NCBI GenBank assembly: GCA_027018875.1
Contig: JALUYA010000049.1
Location: 1-36,177 of the forward strand
Source of the DNA: Gammaproteobacteria bacterium
GTDB taxonomy: Bacteria > Pseudomonadota > Gammaproteobacteria > JAKDMP01
Reading direction: 5' to 3'
Length of the DNA: 36,177 bases
Part shown: positions 1 to 8,782 of the stretch, piece after piece
Layout: each line of letters opens with the position of its first letter
Position numbering within the stretch: the first letter of the stretch is position 1
Made by a program: the position numbers and the translations under genes
The notes under the pieces: model-generated
Databases searched by the model: none
Told to the model about the DNA's origin: nothing
Seen by the model: only the letters and a program-made list of their open reading frames with translations

Positions 1-2
1 AC

Positions 3-212
3 CAGCTACAAAAGGCCCGCCAGACACTCTTCAAAACCATTCATGGACGGACTCTGAAAACCGGCCGACAGACCTACTTCTATTACCCTGCTTCAGACTC
101 ATTTATGGTTTGGAAAATACTGCCCGATTCTGCCCAATCGATTCTGCCCAATATAGAATACGCTCCTGGCAATACTGCGGGCGAGAACCGTCCAAATCGT
201 GGCACAGGGTAA
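3..212 (+). CDS. Possible C-terminal end of an unknown protein (5' end outside window)
   Basis: An open frame enters from the left edge and stops at TAA 210-212, giving about 69 residues. It contains a stretch rich in aromatic residues (TYFYYPASDSFMVWKIL) that looks more protein-like than the Pro/Arg-rich frames typical of noncoding GC-rich DNA. I do not recognise a family. A perfect 14-bp tandem duplication lies inside it; 14 is not a multiple of three, so either the tail was shifted by the duplication or the frame is not coding. No start codon is visible because the frame runs off the window. Weak call. Confidence 0.3.
   Translation, partial: QLQKARQTLFKTIHGRTLKTGRQTYFYYPASDSFMVWKILPDSAQSILPNIEYAPGNTAGENRPNRGTG
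125..152. repeat. 14-bp perfect tandem duplication
   Basis: CGATTCTGCCCAAT occurs at 125-138 and again immediately at 139-152. It looks like a simple slippage duplication. It lies in the possible C-terminal frame at the left edge and is not a multiple of three. Confidence 0.85.
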
Positions 213-726
213 GACCTTGCCTCCCACAGGGGACCCGCATCAAAGTATAAATTTCACGCCATTTTCCCCTTCACGCCGCCGAATATACCCCCGGCCCAAT
301 GGAGTATTCCGTAAATGCTCCGGCGGGGCCGTGTCGGGCTTCACCCGCCGCCGGCGGGCCGCTTTGCGTACAATGTCGGCAAATGGTTTTTGACGTGCGG
401 TTGATGATGGATGAATAGCGCCAAGGAATATCTCAGCACTTCGAAGGGAGCCTTCGCGAACGCTGATCGCATTGCCTTCACCACACTTATTGGCAACCGG
501 TCGTACGGGGCGATACATGCCGACCCCGATCGAAAGACCATCATCCAATGGCGACCGGGGCAAACCGAATTGCCAGGCAAGTCGCTCTGCCGATTCGCCC
601 CCGGCCACCGCATCGTGCGCGATTGCATGAATCTCGGCATGGATCGCGTAATCGATTGCGCCCGGACCCCGGTCAGCCCCTTATCGGCAATTTCCTTCCG
701 CGCACCGGCCTTCCGGCAGGGTTTTC
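213..726. other. 514-bp region without a supportable gene, upstream of rmlB
   Basis: Open frames exist on both strands (for example 411-737 on + and 240-608 on -), but their translations are rich in Arg and Pro, have no recognisable motif and no good ribosome binding site. A compact GC palindrome CCCGCCGCCGGCGGG lies at 344-358 and could form a 5-bp stem, but no T-run follows it, so I do not call a terminator. The region may hold the rmlB promoter; no clear -35/-10 pair stands out. Confidence 0.5.
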
Positions 727-1824
727 ATGGATCCTGAATGCTCTCCCCGCCGCCTGCTCGTTACCGGCGGTGCGGGCTTTATCGGGGCTAATTTTGTTCA
801 CTATTGGCTAGCCCGCTATCCCGCGGATCGAGTGGTAGTAATCGATCTGCTGACCTACGCCGGAAACCGAGCAAGCCTGGCCGCCATCGAAGAGCACCCC
901 GGGTTCCGCTTTGTTCAGGGCGACATCCGGGATCAGGCACTGGTTGAGCGGTTGCTCCGGGAAGAAGCAATCGATATCTTGGTGCATTTCGCCGCCGAAT
1001 CACACGTGGACCGTTCCATTGCCGGTCCCGACGCCTTCATCGACACCAATATTCTCGGTACCCACGCGCTGCTCAAGGCCGCGCGCGCGGTGTGGCTGGC
1101 AGGCGATGCCCCGCTGCCGGGGCACCGTTTTCACCATGTTTCCACCGACGAAGTCTATGGCTCGCTAGGGCAATCGGATCCTGCCTTCAGCGAGACCACG
1201 GCCTACGCGCCCAACTCGCCGTATTCCGCGAGCAAGGCGGCTTCCGATCACCTGGTGCGCGCCTACCATCACACCTACGGCCTGAACACCACAATCAGCA
1301 ACTGTTCCAACAACTATGGACCCTACCAGTTCCCGGAAAAACTCATCCCCCTGTGCATCTTGAACCTGCTCGAAGGCAAGCCGCTACCCCTGTACGGCGA
1401 TGGACGGAATATCCGCGACTGGTTGTATGTCGAAGATCATTGCCACGGGATCGAGCGAATCCTGGAACGCGGGCGGGTGGGCGAGACCTACAATATCGGC
1501 GGAGACAATGAGCGCACCAACCTTCAAGTCGTCGAGACCCTGTGTGGCGTCATGGACACGCTGCGCCCGGAAGACGCACCACATGCCCGCCACATCCGCT
1601 TCGTCAAAGATCGCCCCGGGCACGACCGCCGCTATGCCATCGCCGCCGACAAGCTCGAGTATGAACTAGATTACACGCCCATGCACCGCTTCGAGGAAGC
1701 CCTGGCGACAACCATTCACTGGTATATATCTCATGAGACTTGGTGGCGGCCAATTCTGAACGGGGAGTACCGCGAGTGGGTCGGGAGCCACTATGGCTCC
1801 GGATGCGCGGCATCACCCGGCTGA
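727..1824 (+). CDS. rfbB: dTDP-glucose 4,6-dehydratase RmlB
   Basis: 365 residues, an extended SDR. RmlB converts dTDP-D-glucose to dTDP-4-keto-6-deoxyglucose in the cytoplasm, the second step toward dTDP-L-rhamnose and other deoxysugars of O-antigen or exopolysaccharide. The NAD-binding glycine motif TGGAGFIG is at 13-20, the catalytic Asp-Glu of STDEVYG is D141/E142, and the YxxxK pair is Y166/K170 in YSASK. NCSNNYGPYQ and FVKDRPGHDRRYAI are family signatures. Length matches the family (about 350-360). The ATG at 727 has AGGG a few bases upstream. It stands alone: rmlA, rmlC and rmlD are not in the window, so partner genes may lie to the left or elsewhere. Family assignment is secure. Confidence 0.94.
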   Translation: MDPECSPRRLLVTGGAGFIGANFVHYWLARYPADRVVVIDLLTYAGNRASLAAIEEHPGFRFVQGDIRDQALVERLLREEAIDILVHFAAESHVDRSIAGPDAFIDTNILGTHALLKAARAVWLAGDAPLPGHRFHHVSTDEVYGSLGQSDPAFSETTAYAPNSPYSASKAASDHLVRAYHHTYGLNTTISNCSNNYGPYQFPEKLIPLCILNLLEGKPLPLYGDGRNIRDWLYVEDHCHGIERILERGRVGETYNIGGDNERTNLQVVETLCGVMDTLRPEDAPHARHIRFVKDRPGHDRRYAIAADKLEYELDYTPMHRFEEALATTIHWYISHETWWRPILNGEYREWVGSHYGSGCAASPG

Positions 1825-1945
1825 AATAGCAGAGGATAAACAGAGCGCGATAATTGATAAAGCGCCGCTACCCCTCAAGCCTGGTAAAACCCAAAAAGAT
1901 ATTTTTCTATAGCACGCCACCCCTTCGAAATTAACGGGCCCGACC

Positions 1946-2719
1946 ATGAACCGAACCAGAAAAGGAATCCGCCTCATTCCACTCTATAGTCGAAACATCG
2001 AGCCAACTGATTTGTGCGCCAACACCGGGCAGCAGTACCTGCGCCGATTGACGCACACGTTGATCCACCTGGGAGAACGCTGCCTGGCCTGCGGCACCCG
2101 GTCCGCGTCCGGGCTGTGCCGGGACTGTTTCCGCGATCTTCCCTGGAACGATCATCCCTGCCGCTGCTGCGCCATCCCCCTGGAAACCCCCGGAGATCTG
2201 TGCGGGCATTGCGCCCTGCATCCGCCCGGATACGACCGGGCCTATGCCGCGTTTGAATACGCCTGGCCGATCGCACCGATGCTCCAGGCCTTTAAATTCC
2301 ATGGACACCTGGCCGTTGGGCGGACCTTGGCCCTGGCGTTCAGCGAATACCTGGTTATGCGTGCCGCCCGCCGCCCCGATATTCTGGTTCCGGTCCCGCT
2401 GCATCCGCGCCGATTATCCGAGCGTGGTTTCAACCAGGCCATCGAGATCGCGCGCCCCCTCGCCCGGTCGCTGGGCATTACGATCCGGTACCACTCGCTG
2501 ATACGCCGCCGCCACACCCCGGCCCAAAGCGGCCTCGGCGCTGCGGCGCGGCGCCGGAACCTCTCCGGGGCCTTTGCTTGCAAGTGCCGTTTCAACGGCT
2601 TGCACGTGGCGCTTGTCGATGATGTCATCACCACCGGCAGCACCGCCGAGGCCCTGGCAGCGACGCTGAAACAGGCTGGCGCCAGGCACGTCAGCGTATA
2701 TGCGCTGGCCCGGGCCTGA
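1946..2719 (+). CDS. comF: ComF-family phosphoribosyltransferase-like protein
   Basis: 257 residues. The N-terminal half carries zinc-ribbon cysteines C46-x2-C49, C58-x2-C61, C72/C74/C75 and C86-x2-C89, the ComF double zinc finger. The C-terminal half ends with the PRPP-binding loop VALVDDVITTGSTAE (D225/D226, T229-T233) of type I phosphoribosyltransferases. ComF proteins (GntX in E. coli) act in the cytoplasm and are linked to uptake and use of transformed DNA; the exact reaction is not established. The approximately 40 residues before the first CxxC are longer than I expect, so a start further in is possible, but I see no better Met. It is separated by about 120 bp from rmlB and is probably its own unit. 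Confidence 0.87.
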   Translation: MNRTRKGIRLIPLYSRNIEPTDLCANTGQQYLRRLTHTLIHLGERCLACGTRSASGLCRDCFRDLPWNDHPCRCCAIPLETPGDLCGHCALHPPGYDRAYAAFEYAWPIAPMLQAFKFHGHLAVGRTLALAFSEYLVMRAARRPDILVPVPLHPRRLSERGFNQAIEIARPLARSLGITIRYHSLIRRRHTPAQSGLGAAARRRNLSGAFACKCRFNGLHVALVDDVITTGSTAEALAATLKQAGARHVSVYALARA

Positions 2720-2827
2720 ACCCGGGTTCATCTCCGACACATCTCCAGACGGGAAAGTACCAATAATATGATGCAGCACAAGCCCTCAATCTTTCACCCT
2801 ATCGAATCACCATCTGACGGAGAAACC

Positions 2828-3361
2828 ATGACCGTTCTTAAGCCGTTCACCCGAGGCACGCGCCTGCACGATGTATTCGCCCAATTGCCGCAACAATACA
2901 ACCCGTTAATCGACTATCACGAGGCGTTACTTCGCGGTGACTCTCCACTCACGGTTGCCGAACGTGAACTGATTGCCGCCTTTGTTTCCGGGCTCAATGC
3001 CTGCGCTTATTGCCATGGCGTCCACTCTCGCACCGCCGAGGCCTTCGGCCTGTCCGCAAACCTACTGGCCGCGCTGAGTAAGAATATCGACGCCGCCCCG
3101 GTGGATCCCCGGCTCAAACCGATACTGCACTACGTGGCCAAGCTCACCCGCACTCCCTCACGTATGACTTCGGCCGATGCTGAAACGGTCTTCGCGGCTG
3201 GCTGGAATGATCGCGCCCTACATGATGCGATCGCCGTTTGTGCCCTGTTCAACCTGATGAATCGTCTGGTCGAGGGACTGGGCATCGAAGGCGATGAACA
3301 CTACGCCCGAAGTGCGGGCCAACGCCTTAAGCGCGAAGGCTACCTCGGGCTCAAGACATGA
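2828..3361 (+). CDS. Carboxymuconolactone decarboxylase/AhpD-like peroxidase-related protein
   Basis: 177 residues from ATG 2828, chosen over an in-frame ATG at 2768 because GGAG lies 6-7 bases before it and the shorter protein starts at the usual family position. The AhpD-type redox motif is C59-AY-C62-HGV-H66, with acidic residues E45/E47 upstream, as in the CMD fold. Proteins of this kind reduce peroxides or recycle a thiol partner using the CxxC pair; the substrate of this one is unknown. An all-helical fold is expected and there is no signal peptide, so it should be cytoplasmic. The 3' end overlaps the convergent murU by 11 bp. Confidence 0.86.
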   Translation: MTVLKPFTRGTRLHDVFAQLPQQYNPLIDYHEALLRGDSPLTVAERELIAAFVSGLNACAYCHGVHSRTAEAFGLSANLLAALSKNIDAAPVDPRLKPILHYVAKLTRTPSRMTSADAETVFAAGWNDRALHDAIAVCALFNLMNRLVEGLGIEGDEHYARSAGQRLKREGYLGLKT

Positions 3362-4043
3362 GGGGACCGTGAGCCGGACCGGTGCCGCCCGCGGCTTTGC
3401 GGGCGGCGGCCAGCCGCGCCGCAATCCCCACATCCAACCACAATCCCCGATACCGTTCCGCGCCGACACGACCTGCACGCGCTGCCCGGCGCAGCAACGG
3501 CACGTAGGAAAAGCGTTTCCTGGGACACCCGGCGAATAGATCCGGATGCAACAGGCCCACGCCGGCATAGGTCAGTCGCTCCCCACGTCCCGGCGCGATC
3601 CGCCCGGCCTCGAAGTCGAAATCCCCGCCGGGATGGTGCACCGGATTATCCACCAACAATAGATGCGCCAAGTCCCCCGGAGCAAGCGCCCGCACCGGGA
3701 AGGCATAGTCGCACAGCAGGTCGGCACTGAGCACCCAGAAAGGCGCCGGTCCCAGCAGCGGCAAGGCCTTGACGATCCCGCCGCCGGTCTCCAAGGTATC
3801 CTCGCCTTCCTCGGAGTAGGCGATTTCGACACCCCAGGATCGACCGGTGCCGAGCCGATCCCTGATCTGTTCCCCCAGCCAGCCGAGATTGATCACTAAC
3901 TCGGTAATTCCCGCCGCCCGCAAGCGCTCGATCGCACGAACGACCAGGGGGGTACCTCCCACTTCCACCAGCGGCTTGGGCACCCGATCGGTGAGCGGGC
4001 GCAGGCGCTCGCCACGCCCAGCGGCCAGAATCATGGCCCGCAC
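3351..4043 (-). CDS. murU: N-acetylmuramate alpha-1-phosphate uridylyltransferase
   Basis: 230 residues, nucleotidyltransferase fold. MurU turns MurNAc-1-phosphate plus UTP into UDP-MurNAc, closing the cytoplasmic peptidoglycan-recycling shortcut that bypasses MurA/MurB. The N-terminal motif LAAGRGERLRPLT is followed by the PKPL lysine K23, and ETGGGI is at 85-90. Two places differ from the MurU sequences I remember: the metal-binding NGD segment reads SAD (D108 kept) and the C-terminal DVGTxERL reads DVGIAARL (D204 kept). The gene starts inside the end of amgK (13-bp overlap), and the amgK-murU pairing next to lptD is known from pseudomonads, which strongly supports the role over a generic sugar nucleotidyltransferase. 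Confidence 0.83.
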   Translation of the reverse strand: MRAMILAAGRGERLRPLTDRVPKPLVEVGGTPLVVRAIERLRAAGITELVINLGWLGEQIRDRLGTGRSWGVEIAYSEEGEDTLETGGGIVKALPLLGPAPFWVLSADLLCDYAFPVRALAPGDLAHLLLVDNPVHHPGGDFDFEAGRIAPGRGERLTYAGVGLLHPDLFAGCPRKRFSYVPLLRRAARAGRVGAERYRGLWLDVGIAARLAAARKAAGGTGPAHGPLMS

Positions 4044-5050
4044 GGGGATTCTCCGGCGCCCAGGCTATCCAGGATTTCCACTAGCCCGGCGGTTTCCGGG
4101 TATCGCGGTGCGACGGCGTGAAGATAACCGAGAAACCGGGGAATTTCCAGCAAGTATCTCGGCTTGGCGTCGCGGTGGGCCAGGCGGGCGAAAATACCGA
4201 TCACTTTGAGATGGCGCTGTACCCCGATCAGATCGACCCAGCGCCGCAGGGTCGGCGGCGACGCCGGAACCGCCAGACCCGCCCGTCGCGCCCACGCCGC
4301 ATAAGATGCCAGCCAGCGATCGATACGCTCCGGCGGCCAGGAAACGAAGGCATCACGGGTCAGGCTCAGGAAGTCGTAGGCGATCGGCCCCAGAACCGCA
4401 TCCTGAAAATCGATGACCCCGGGACAAGGCGACGAGACCACCAGGTTACGCACGGTATAATCACGATGCACAAAGACCTGGGGCTGTTCCCCGGCGGCGG
4501 CGACCAGGGCCTGGCGCAGAGCAGACCAGAGTTCACCCGGACGCCCGCGCAGCGCTCGCGCCAGATGCCGGCCGGCATACCAATCGGCGAATAAATCCAG
4601 CTCGGCACCGAGCAAGGCAGGCGTGTAGTCCGGCAGTTTCCCCGGCTCGCTCGCCTGTTGCCAACGTAGCAGGCTATCGAGTGCGGGCTCGATGAACTCA
4701 TCGGCATTATCGACGGTAATAACATCGAGGTAGGTGCGAGTACCCAGGTCGGAGAGCAGGGCAAACCCGCGGCAGATATCCGCCGCGTAGACCTCGGGCA
4801 CATGCACCCCGGCCGCGCGCATCAGTGCCGCAACCCGGAGAAAGCGCGGCAGATCTTCGTGCTCCGGCGGGGCATCCATGGCGATCACCATCCGCCCGTC
4901 CACGAGTCTGGCACGAAAATAACGCCGAAAGCTCGCATCCCCCGGCACCGGCACCCAGGTCATGAAATGCCCGAACACCTCCCGCGCATAGCCGGTCAGC
5001 GCCTGGAGACGCTCGCTTGTTCCGTCCGCACTTGCCGCCCGAGTACTCAT
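4031..5050 (-). CDS. amgK: N-acetylmuramate/N-acetylglucosamine kinase, aminoglycoside phosphotransferase family
   Basis: 339 residues with the APH fold. AmgK phosphorylates MurNAc (and GlcNAc) at the anomeric position with ATP, feeding MurU. The catalytic loop HRDYTVRNL holds D197 and N202, and the metal site is D224 in GVIDFQDAVLGP; both are typical of this APH branch. Length agrees with known AmgK (about 340). The ATG at 5050 faces lptD, whose start at 5090 leaves only 39 bp between the divergent genes, so their promoters must be short or lie inside the genes. It overlaps murU by 13 bp, indicating translational coupling. Assignment rests on family motifs plus the conserved amgK-murU/lptD neighbourhood. 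Confidence 0.87.
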   Translation of the reverse strand: MSTRAASADGTSERLQALTGYAREVFGHFMTWVPVPGDASFRRYFRARLVDGRMVIAMDAPPEHEDLPRFLRVAALMRAAGVHVPEVYAADICRGFALLSDLGTRTYLDVITVDNADEFIEPALDSLLRWQQASEPGKLPDYTPALLGAELDLFADWYAGRHLARALRGRPGELWSALRQALVAAAGEQPQVFVHRDYTVRNLVVSSPCPGVIDFQDAVLGPIAYDFLSLTRDAFVSWPPERIDRWLASYAAWARRAGLAVPASPPTLRRWVDLIGVQRHLKVIGIFARLAHRDAKPRYLLEIPRFLGYLHAVAPRYPETAGLVEILDSLGAGESPCGP

Positions 5051-5089
5051 TGTGCGATCTTACCTCGTCTTGTTTGCTTCGGAATCATT

Positions 5090-7300
5090 GTGCCGCCAGG
5101 CCGTCACTCCCTGTTATTATTTTGCCTGCTGCTCAGCGCCGCCGCCGCGGCGCGGCCCCCCTCGATCCATCCGGACCAGTTTGCGCTCTGCCCGATCAAT
5201 CCTCTGCTGGCGCCTACGCCCGCGACCACAACGACGAACGCCCGCGCACCATTGATCATCCAGGCCGACCGGTCTATCCTCCACCGCCGCGGAACCTCTC
5301 TATTCCGCGGCAATGTCGTCGCCACCCGGGGCAACGAGCGCCTGTGGGCCGATCTTCTGCGCTACGACCAGGCCAACCACATTGCCAGCGGGCGCGGACA
5401 CATCCGCTACGCCGAACCCTTTCTGCAATTGGCAGCCACCCACGGAAACTATGATTTTGCCACCGATCAGGGTAATTTTTTCAACAATCAATATCAGATT
5501 CCTTCCCGGCACGGCCGCGGTACCGCTATCCGGATCAAGACCTATCAATCGAAACGAAGCCGCCTGTTCCGGCTCACTTACACCACCTGCCCACTACACA
5601 GGGTCGCCTGGCGCCTGCATGCCGGGCAGGTACTTCTCGACAACACCACCGAAGTAGGCTTCGCCCACAACGTCTGGGTAAGCTTCAAGGGCGTGCCCAT
5701 CTTGTGGACACCTTACCTGTCATTTCCGCTTACCAACCGGCGCAAATCCGGCTTTCTCTTCCCCAGCCTGTCGCAAAACTCGACCAACGGCCTGGATATT
5801 GAAATTCCATACTACTGGAACATCGCCGCCAACATGGATATGACCTTGACTCCGCGGATCATCACTCATCGCGGGATCATGCTCATGGACACCTATCGCT
5901 ACCTGTTCCCCGGCACCCGCGGCCAACTCCACTTCACCTATCTGCCCCATGACCGCGCCAGCGAACGCAGCCGCGGACTCGCCCAGCTTGCCGAAACCAC
6001 CCGGCTCGGCTCCCATTGGCAGGTCAATACTTCGCTGGAGTATGTCTCCGATCCCTACTACTTGGAAGATTTCGGCACCAGCCTGCGCCAGGTCTCGCAG
6101 ACCTATCAGCGCCGCCTGGTCAGCGCGACCTATCGGGTTCCCGCCGGCTCGGCCTTCATCACCCTGGAAGATCTTGCCCCTCTCGACCCCACACTACCGG
6201 CAAGCGCCCGTCCCTATCGCAAGCTACCGGAAGTCGGCTTCAATTTCGCCTGGCCCGATTACCGCACCGGCCTCACGGTAGGCCTCGGTAATGATTTCAC
6301 CCGGTTCCAGGCCCCGGCACGCCCGGGCGCCTTGCGCGATATCCTCACCCCCAGCATCTCGCAGCACTTCGGCGGCGCAAGCTGGTACCTGACGCCCCGG
6401 CTCGCCTACCAGGAGGCCCATTACAATCTCGATGCCTCCGGCAGCCAGGCCGGCGTAACGCTAAACCGGTCGGCCCCCATTTTCTCGATCGCTTCCGGCC
6501 TGGATTTCGAGCGCAACCTAGGCACGCAAGGCTGGCTCACCCAGACACTCGAACCCGAGGCATTCTATCTCTATATTCCTTATAGAAACCAAACCACTAT
6601 CCCCATCTTCGATACCTACCGGCCGCCGCTCGACTTCCAGCAACTGTTCGCCGCCAACCGTTTTGTGGGCCCCGATCGCCTCGGTGACGCCAACCAGCTC
6701 ACCCTCGCGCTGCACTCGCGATTCATCAATTCGGAGACCGGCAACGAGATGTTATCGCTGGGACTCGGCCAGATTCTGTATTTTCGCAACCGCGAAGTCA
6801 CGCTCCCCGGCCGTGCGCCCGCCACCACGGCGCGTTCCGATTACGTGGGCGAAATCACCGCAAACCTGGGCAACCATCTGTTCGCCCGCGGGGTAGCGGA
6901 TTACAATCCCTACAACCACCGCTTTGATCAGGGCTACGTAAGTCTTCAGTACCGCCCCAACGCCTATCGGGTACTCAACCTCGGCTACCTGTACCGCAGT
7001 GGAGAACTCGACCAGACCGATATTTCTTTCGCCTGGCCGCTCGGCACCCACTGGAGCCTGTTCGGCCGCTGGAACTATTCTCTGCGTGACCATCAAACCA
7101 TAGAAACCCTGGGCGGCTTACAATACGATACCTGTTGTTGGCGCCTGCGGATTGCCCAACGACGTTTTGTGACTTTCAGCGGCGGCGGCAGCAGCGCAAT
7201 CTTTTTCGAGCTTCAACTCAAGGGGCTTGGCAGCCTCGGCAATCGGTTGAGCGGCCTGCTTCGTGATGACATCTATGGCTATGGGAATACAAATGACTGA
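5090..7300 (+). CDS. lptD: LPS-assembly outer membrane protein LptD
   Basis: 736 residues from GTG 5090, chosen because GGA lies 6 bases upstream and translation then begins with a signal peptide (core LLLFCLLLSAAAAA, cleavage near residue 21). LptD with LptE inserts lipopolysaccharide into the outer leaflet. After the signal comes the LptA-like jellyroll (about 45-160), then the beta-barrel, with family signatures GVPILWTPYLSFPL, RKSGFL and PYYWN. All four disulfide cysteines of the family are present: C34, C167 and the CC pair C682/C683 (E. coli C31, C173, C724, C725), so DsbA-dependent C34-C682 and C167-C683 type linkages are expected. The stop overlaps the surA start by 8 bp. An open frame continues upstream of 5090 but only antisense to amgK. 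Confidence 0.95.
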   Translation: MPPGRHSLLLFCLLLSAAAAARPPSIHPDQFALCPINPLLAPTPATTTTNARAPLIIQADRSILHRRGTSLFRGNVVATRGNERLWADLLRYDQANHIASGRGHIRYAEPFLQLAATHGNYDFATDQGNFFNNQYQIPSRHGRGTAIRIKTYQSKRSRLFRLTYTTCPLHRVAWRLHAGQVLLDNTTEVGFAHNVWVSFKGVPILWTPYLSFPLTNRRKSGFLFPSLSQNSTNGLDIEIPYYWNIAANMDMTLTPRIITHRGIMLMDTYRYLFPGTRGQLHFTYLPHDRASERSRGLAQLAETTRLGSHWQVNTSLEYVSDPYYLEDFGTSLRQVSQTYQRRLVSATYRVPAGSAFITLEDLAPLDPTLPASARPYRKLPEVGFNFAWPDYRTGLTVGLGNDFTRFQAPARPGALRDILTPSISQHFGGASWYLTPRLAYQEAHYNLDASGSQAGVTLNRSAPIFSIASGLDFERNLGTQGWLTQTLEPEAFYLYIPYRNQTTIPIFDTYRPPLDFQQLFAANRFVGPDRLGDANQLTLALHSRFINSETGNEMLSLGLGQILYFRNREVTLPGRAPATTARSDYVGEITANLGNHLFARGVADYNPYNHRFDQGYVSLQYRPNAYRVLNLGYLYRSGELDQTDISFAWPLGTHWSLFGRWNYSLRDHQTIETLGGLQYDTCCWRLRIAQRRFVTFSGGGSSAIFFELQLKGLGSLGNRLSGLLRDDIYGYGNTND

Positions 7301-8774
7301 CGCACAGGGTACCCGAAACCCAATCCGGGAGGGGGAAACGCCTCTGGCAGGCTCAAACCTTCTTGGCAACGACTTCCGCCCGGAGGGGCGCCGCGCCGCG
7401 GGACGGTGGATCACCGCCTTTGGCGTGGGACTGCTGCTGCTTTCCGGCACGGCACTGGCCGCCGCTACACCCACCCCCCCGGAAACGAGCACCCAGGCCG
7501 CTCCACCCGGTAAACTGCTGGATCAAGTGATCGCGGTCATCAACGATCAACCCATTCTCGCAAGCACCCTGAATCGGGAATCACGGCAGATCAGTACGGT
7601 ACTCCAGGCCCAGGGAACCCCAATTCCACCGGCTAACGTATTACGTCATCAGGTACTAAACCGGTTAATAACCAAGACCTTGGAACTGCAAATGGCCAGA
7701 CGGCTGGAAATTACCGTGAATGACGATCAGCTCAATCGCGTTCTGGCCGAAATCGCACAGCGCAACCACCTGACGCTGGCCCAGTTGCCACAAGCCTTGA
7801 AGACCCAAGGTCAAAGCTATACAAACTTTCGTAACACGATTCGTAATCAACTCATCATCCGCCAGCTCGAGCAACAGGAGGTTGCCGCCAATATCGTGGT
7901 TACCCCCGCGGAAATACGCCAGTACATCCAGCGGGAAAACCGTGCGAAAACGGGAGATATGGAGTATAAACTGGCGCAGATTCTCCTTGCTTTTCCCGCT
8001 AACGCCGGGCCTGGAGCTATTACCGCAACTCTGAAACAGGCCCAAAAACTCGAATCCAAACTCCAATCCGGGGGAAATTTTTCTTCCCTGGCAGTGGCCA
8101 AATCCGCTGGCCCCAATGCCCTCAAGGGTGGTACCATCGGTTGGCGCAAGGGGGCGGATCTGCCCACCATCTTCGCCGCGGTGGTCCCCCGGCTCAAGCC
8201 CGGTGAAATCTCGGCTCCGATCGAGGGCCCCAGCGGATATCACATCATCAAGCTGCTGGCGGTGCGCAAACCCAGGAGCCGCCTGATCGGGATCCAATAC
8301 CATGTCAAACGCATTCTGATTCGGCCAAATCCCATCCGGACTCTCAAGCAATCCTTTCGGTTGGCCGTAAAACTCCGCGATACCATCAAGGCTGGGAAAA
8401 CCCGCTTTGCCGCCGCTGCCAGAGAATATTCCGACGATCCGAATTCCGCCGGTAATGGAGGCGACCTCGGCTGGATCTCCCCGGGCAACCTGGCCCCCCC
8501 CGTAGCCAAAGCCGTCACCGCTCTCGCCCCGGGACAAATCAGCCGGCCCATCAAAACCCTACAAGGCTGGGAACTGGTTGAGCTAATCGCCAAGCGCAAG
8601 CATAATATGGGAGAAGACGCCCGGCGCAATGCCGCCTACCAGGCAATATTCCAGCGCAAGCTGCGCGAGCAGTTAGCGCAATTCAAGCGCACCCTGCGCG
8701 ATCAAGCCTACATACACATCCTCGATCCCTCCCTGGCGAACCCGGTCACGGGCCAAGGGAAAAACCAAGGCTGA
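7293..8774 (+). CDS. surA: Periplasmic chaperone and peptidyl-prolyl isomerase SurA
   Basis: 493 residues from ATG 7293, which has GGGA about 8 bases upstream and overlaps the lptD stop (ATGACTGA). SurA escorts unfolded barrel proteins, LptD among them, across the periplasm to BAM. A hydrophobic signal core (ITAFGVGLLLLSGTALA) sits near 40-57, so about 38 mostly polar residues precede it, an unusually long N-terminal region; ATG 7263 would make it longer and no start just before RRAAGRW is apparent. The chaperone domain (LLDQVIAVINDQPI) runs about 75-215, then two parvulin domains at about 221-325 and 333-434, and a C-terminal helix. Two parvulin repeats and position after lptD make the call secure. 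Confidence 0.94.
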   Translation: MTDAQGTRNPIREGETPLAGSNLLGNDFRPEGRRAAGRWITAFGVGLLLLSGTALAAATPTPPETSTQAAPPGKLLDQVIAVINDQPILASTLNRESRQISTVLQAQGTPIPPANVLRHQVLNRLITKTLELQMARRLEITVNDDQLNRVLAEIAQRNHLTLAQLPQALKTQGQSYTNFRNTIRNQLIIRQLEQQEVAANIVVTPAEIRQYIQRENRAKTGDMEYKLAQILLAFPANAGPGAITATLKQAQKLESKLQSGGNFSSLAVAKSAGPNALKGGTIGWRKGADLPTIFAAVVPRLKPGEISAPIEGPSGYHIIKLLAVRKPRSRLIGIQYHVKRILIRPNPIRTLKQSFRLAVKLRDTIKAGKTRFAAAAREYSDDPNSAGNGGDLGWISPGNLAPPVAKAVTALAPGQISRPIKTLQGWELVELIAKRKHNMGEDARRNAAYQAIFQRKLREQLAQFKRTLRDQAYIHILDPSLANPVTGQGKNQG

Positions 8775-8782
8775 GCGCCACC

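Noticed and set aside
240-737. Open frames on both strands ahead of rmlB as possible genes
   Set aside because: Arg/Pro-rich translations, no motif, no ribosome site, and they overlap each other on opposite strands.
4802-5089. N-terminal extension of LptD upstream of GTG 5090
   Set aside because: It would run antisense through amgK and put the signal peptide 96 residues inside the protein.
7665-8537. Long open frame antisense to surA (290 codons)
   Set aside because: A mirror of GC-rich codon usage in a clearly conserved gene; no motif or start signal.
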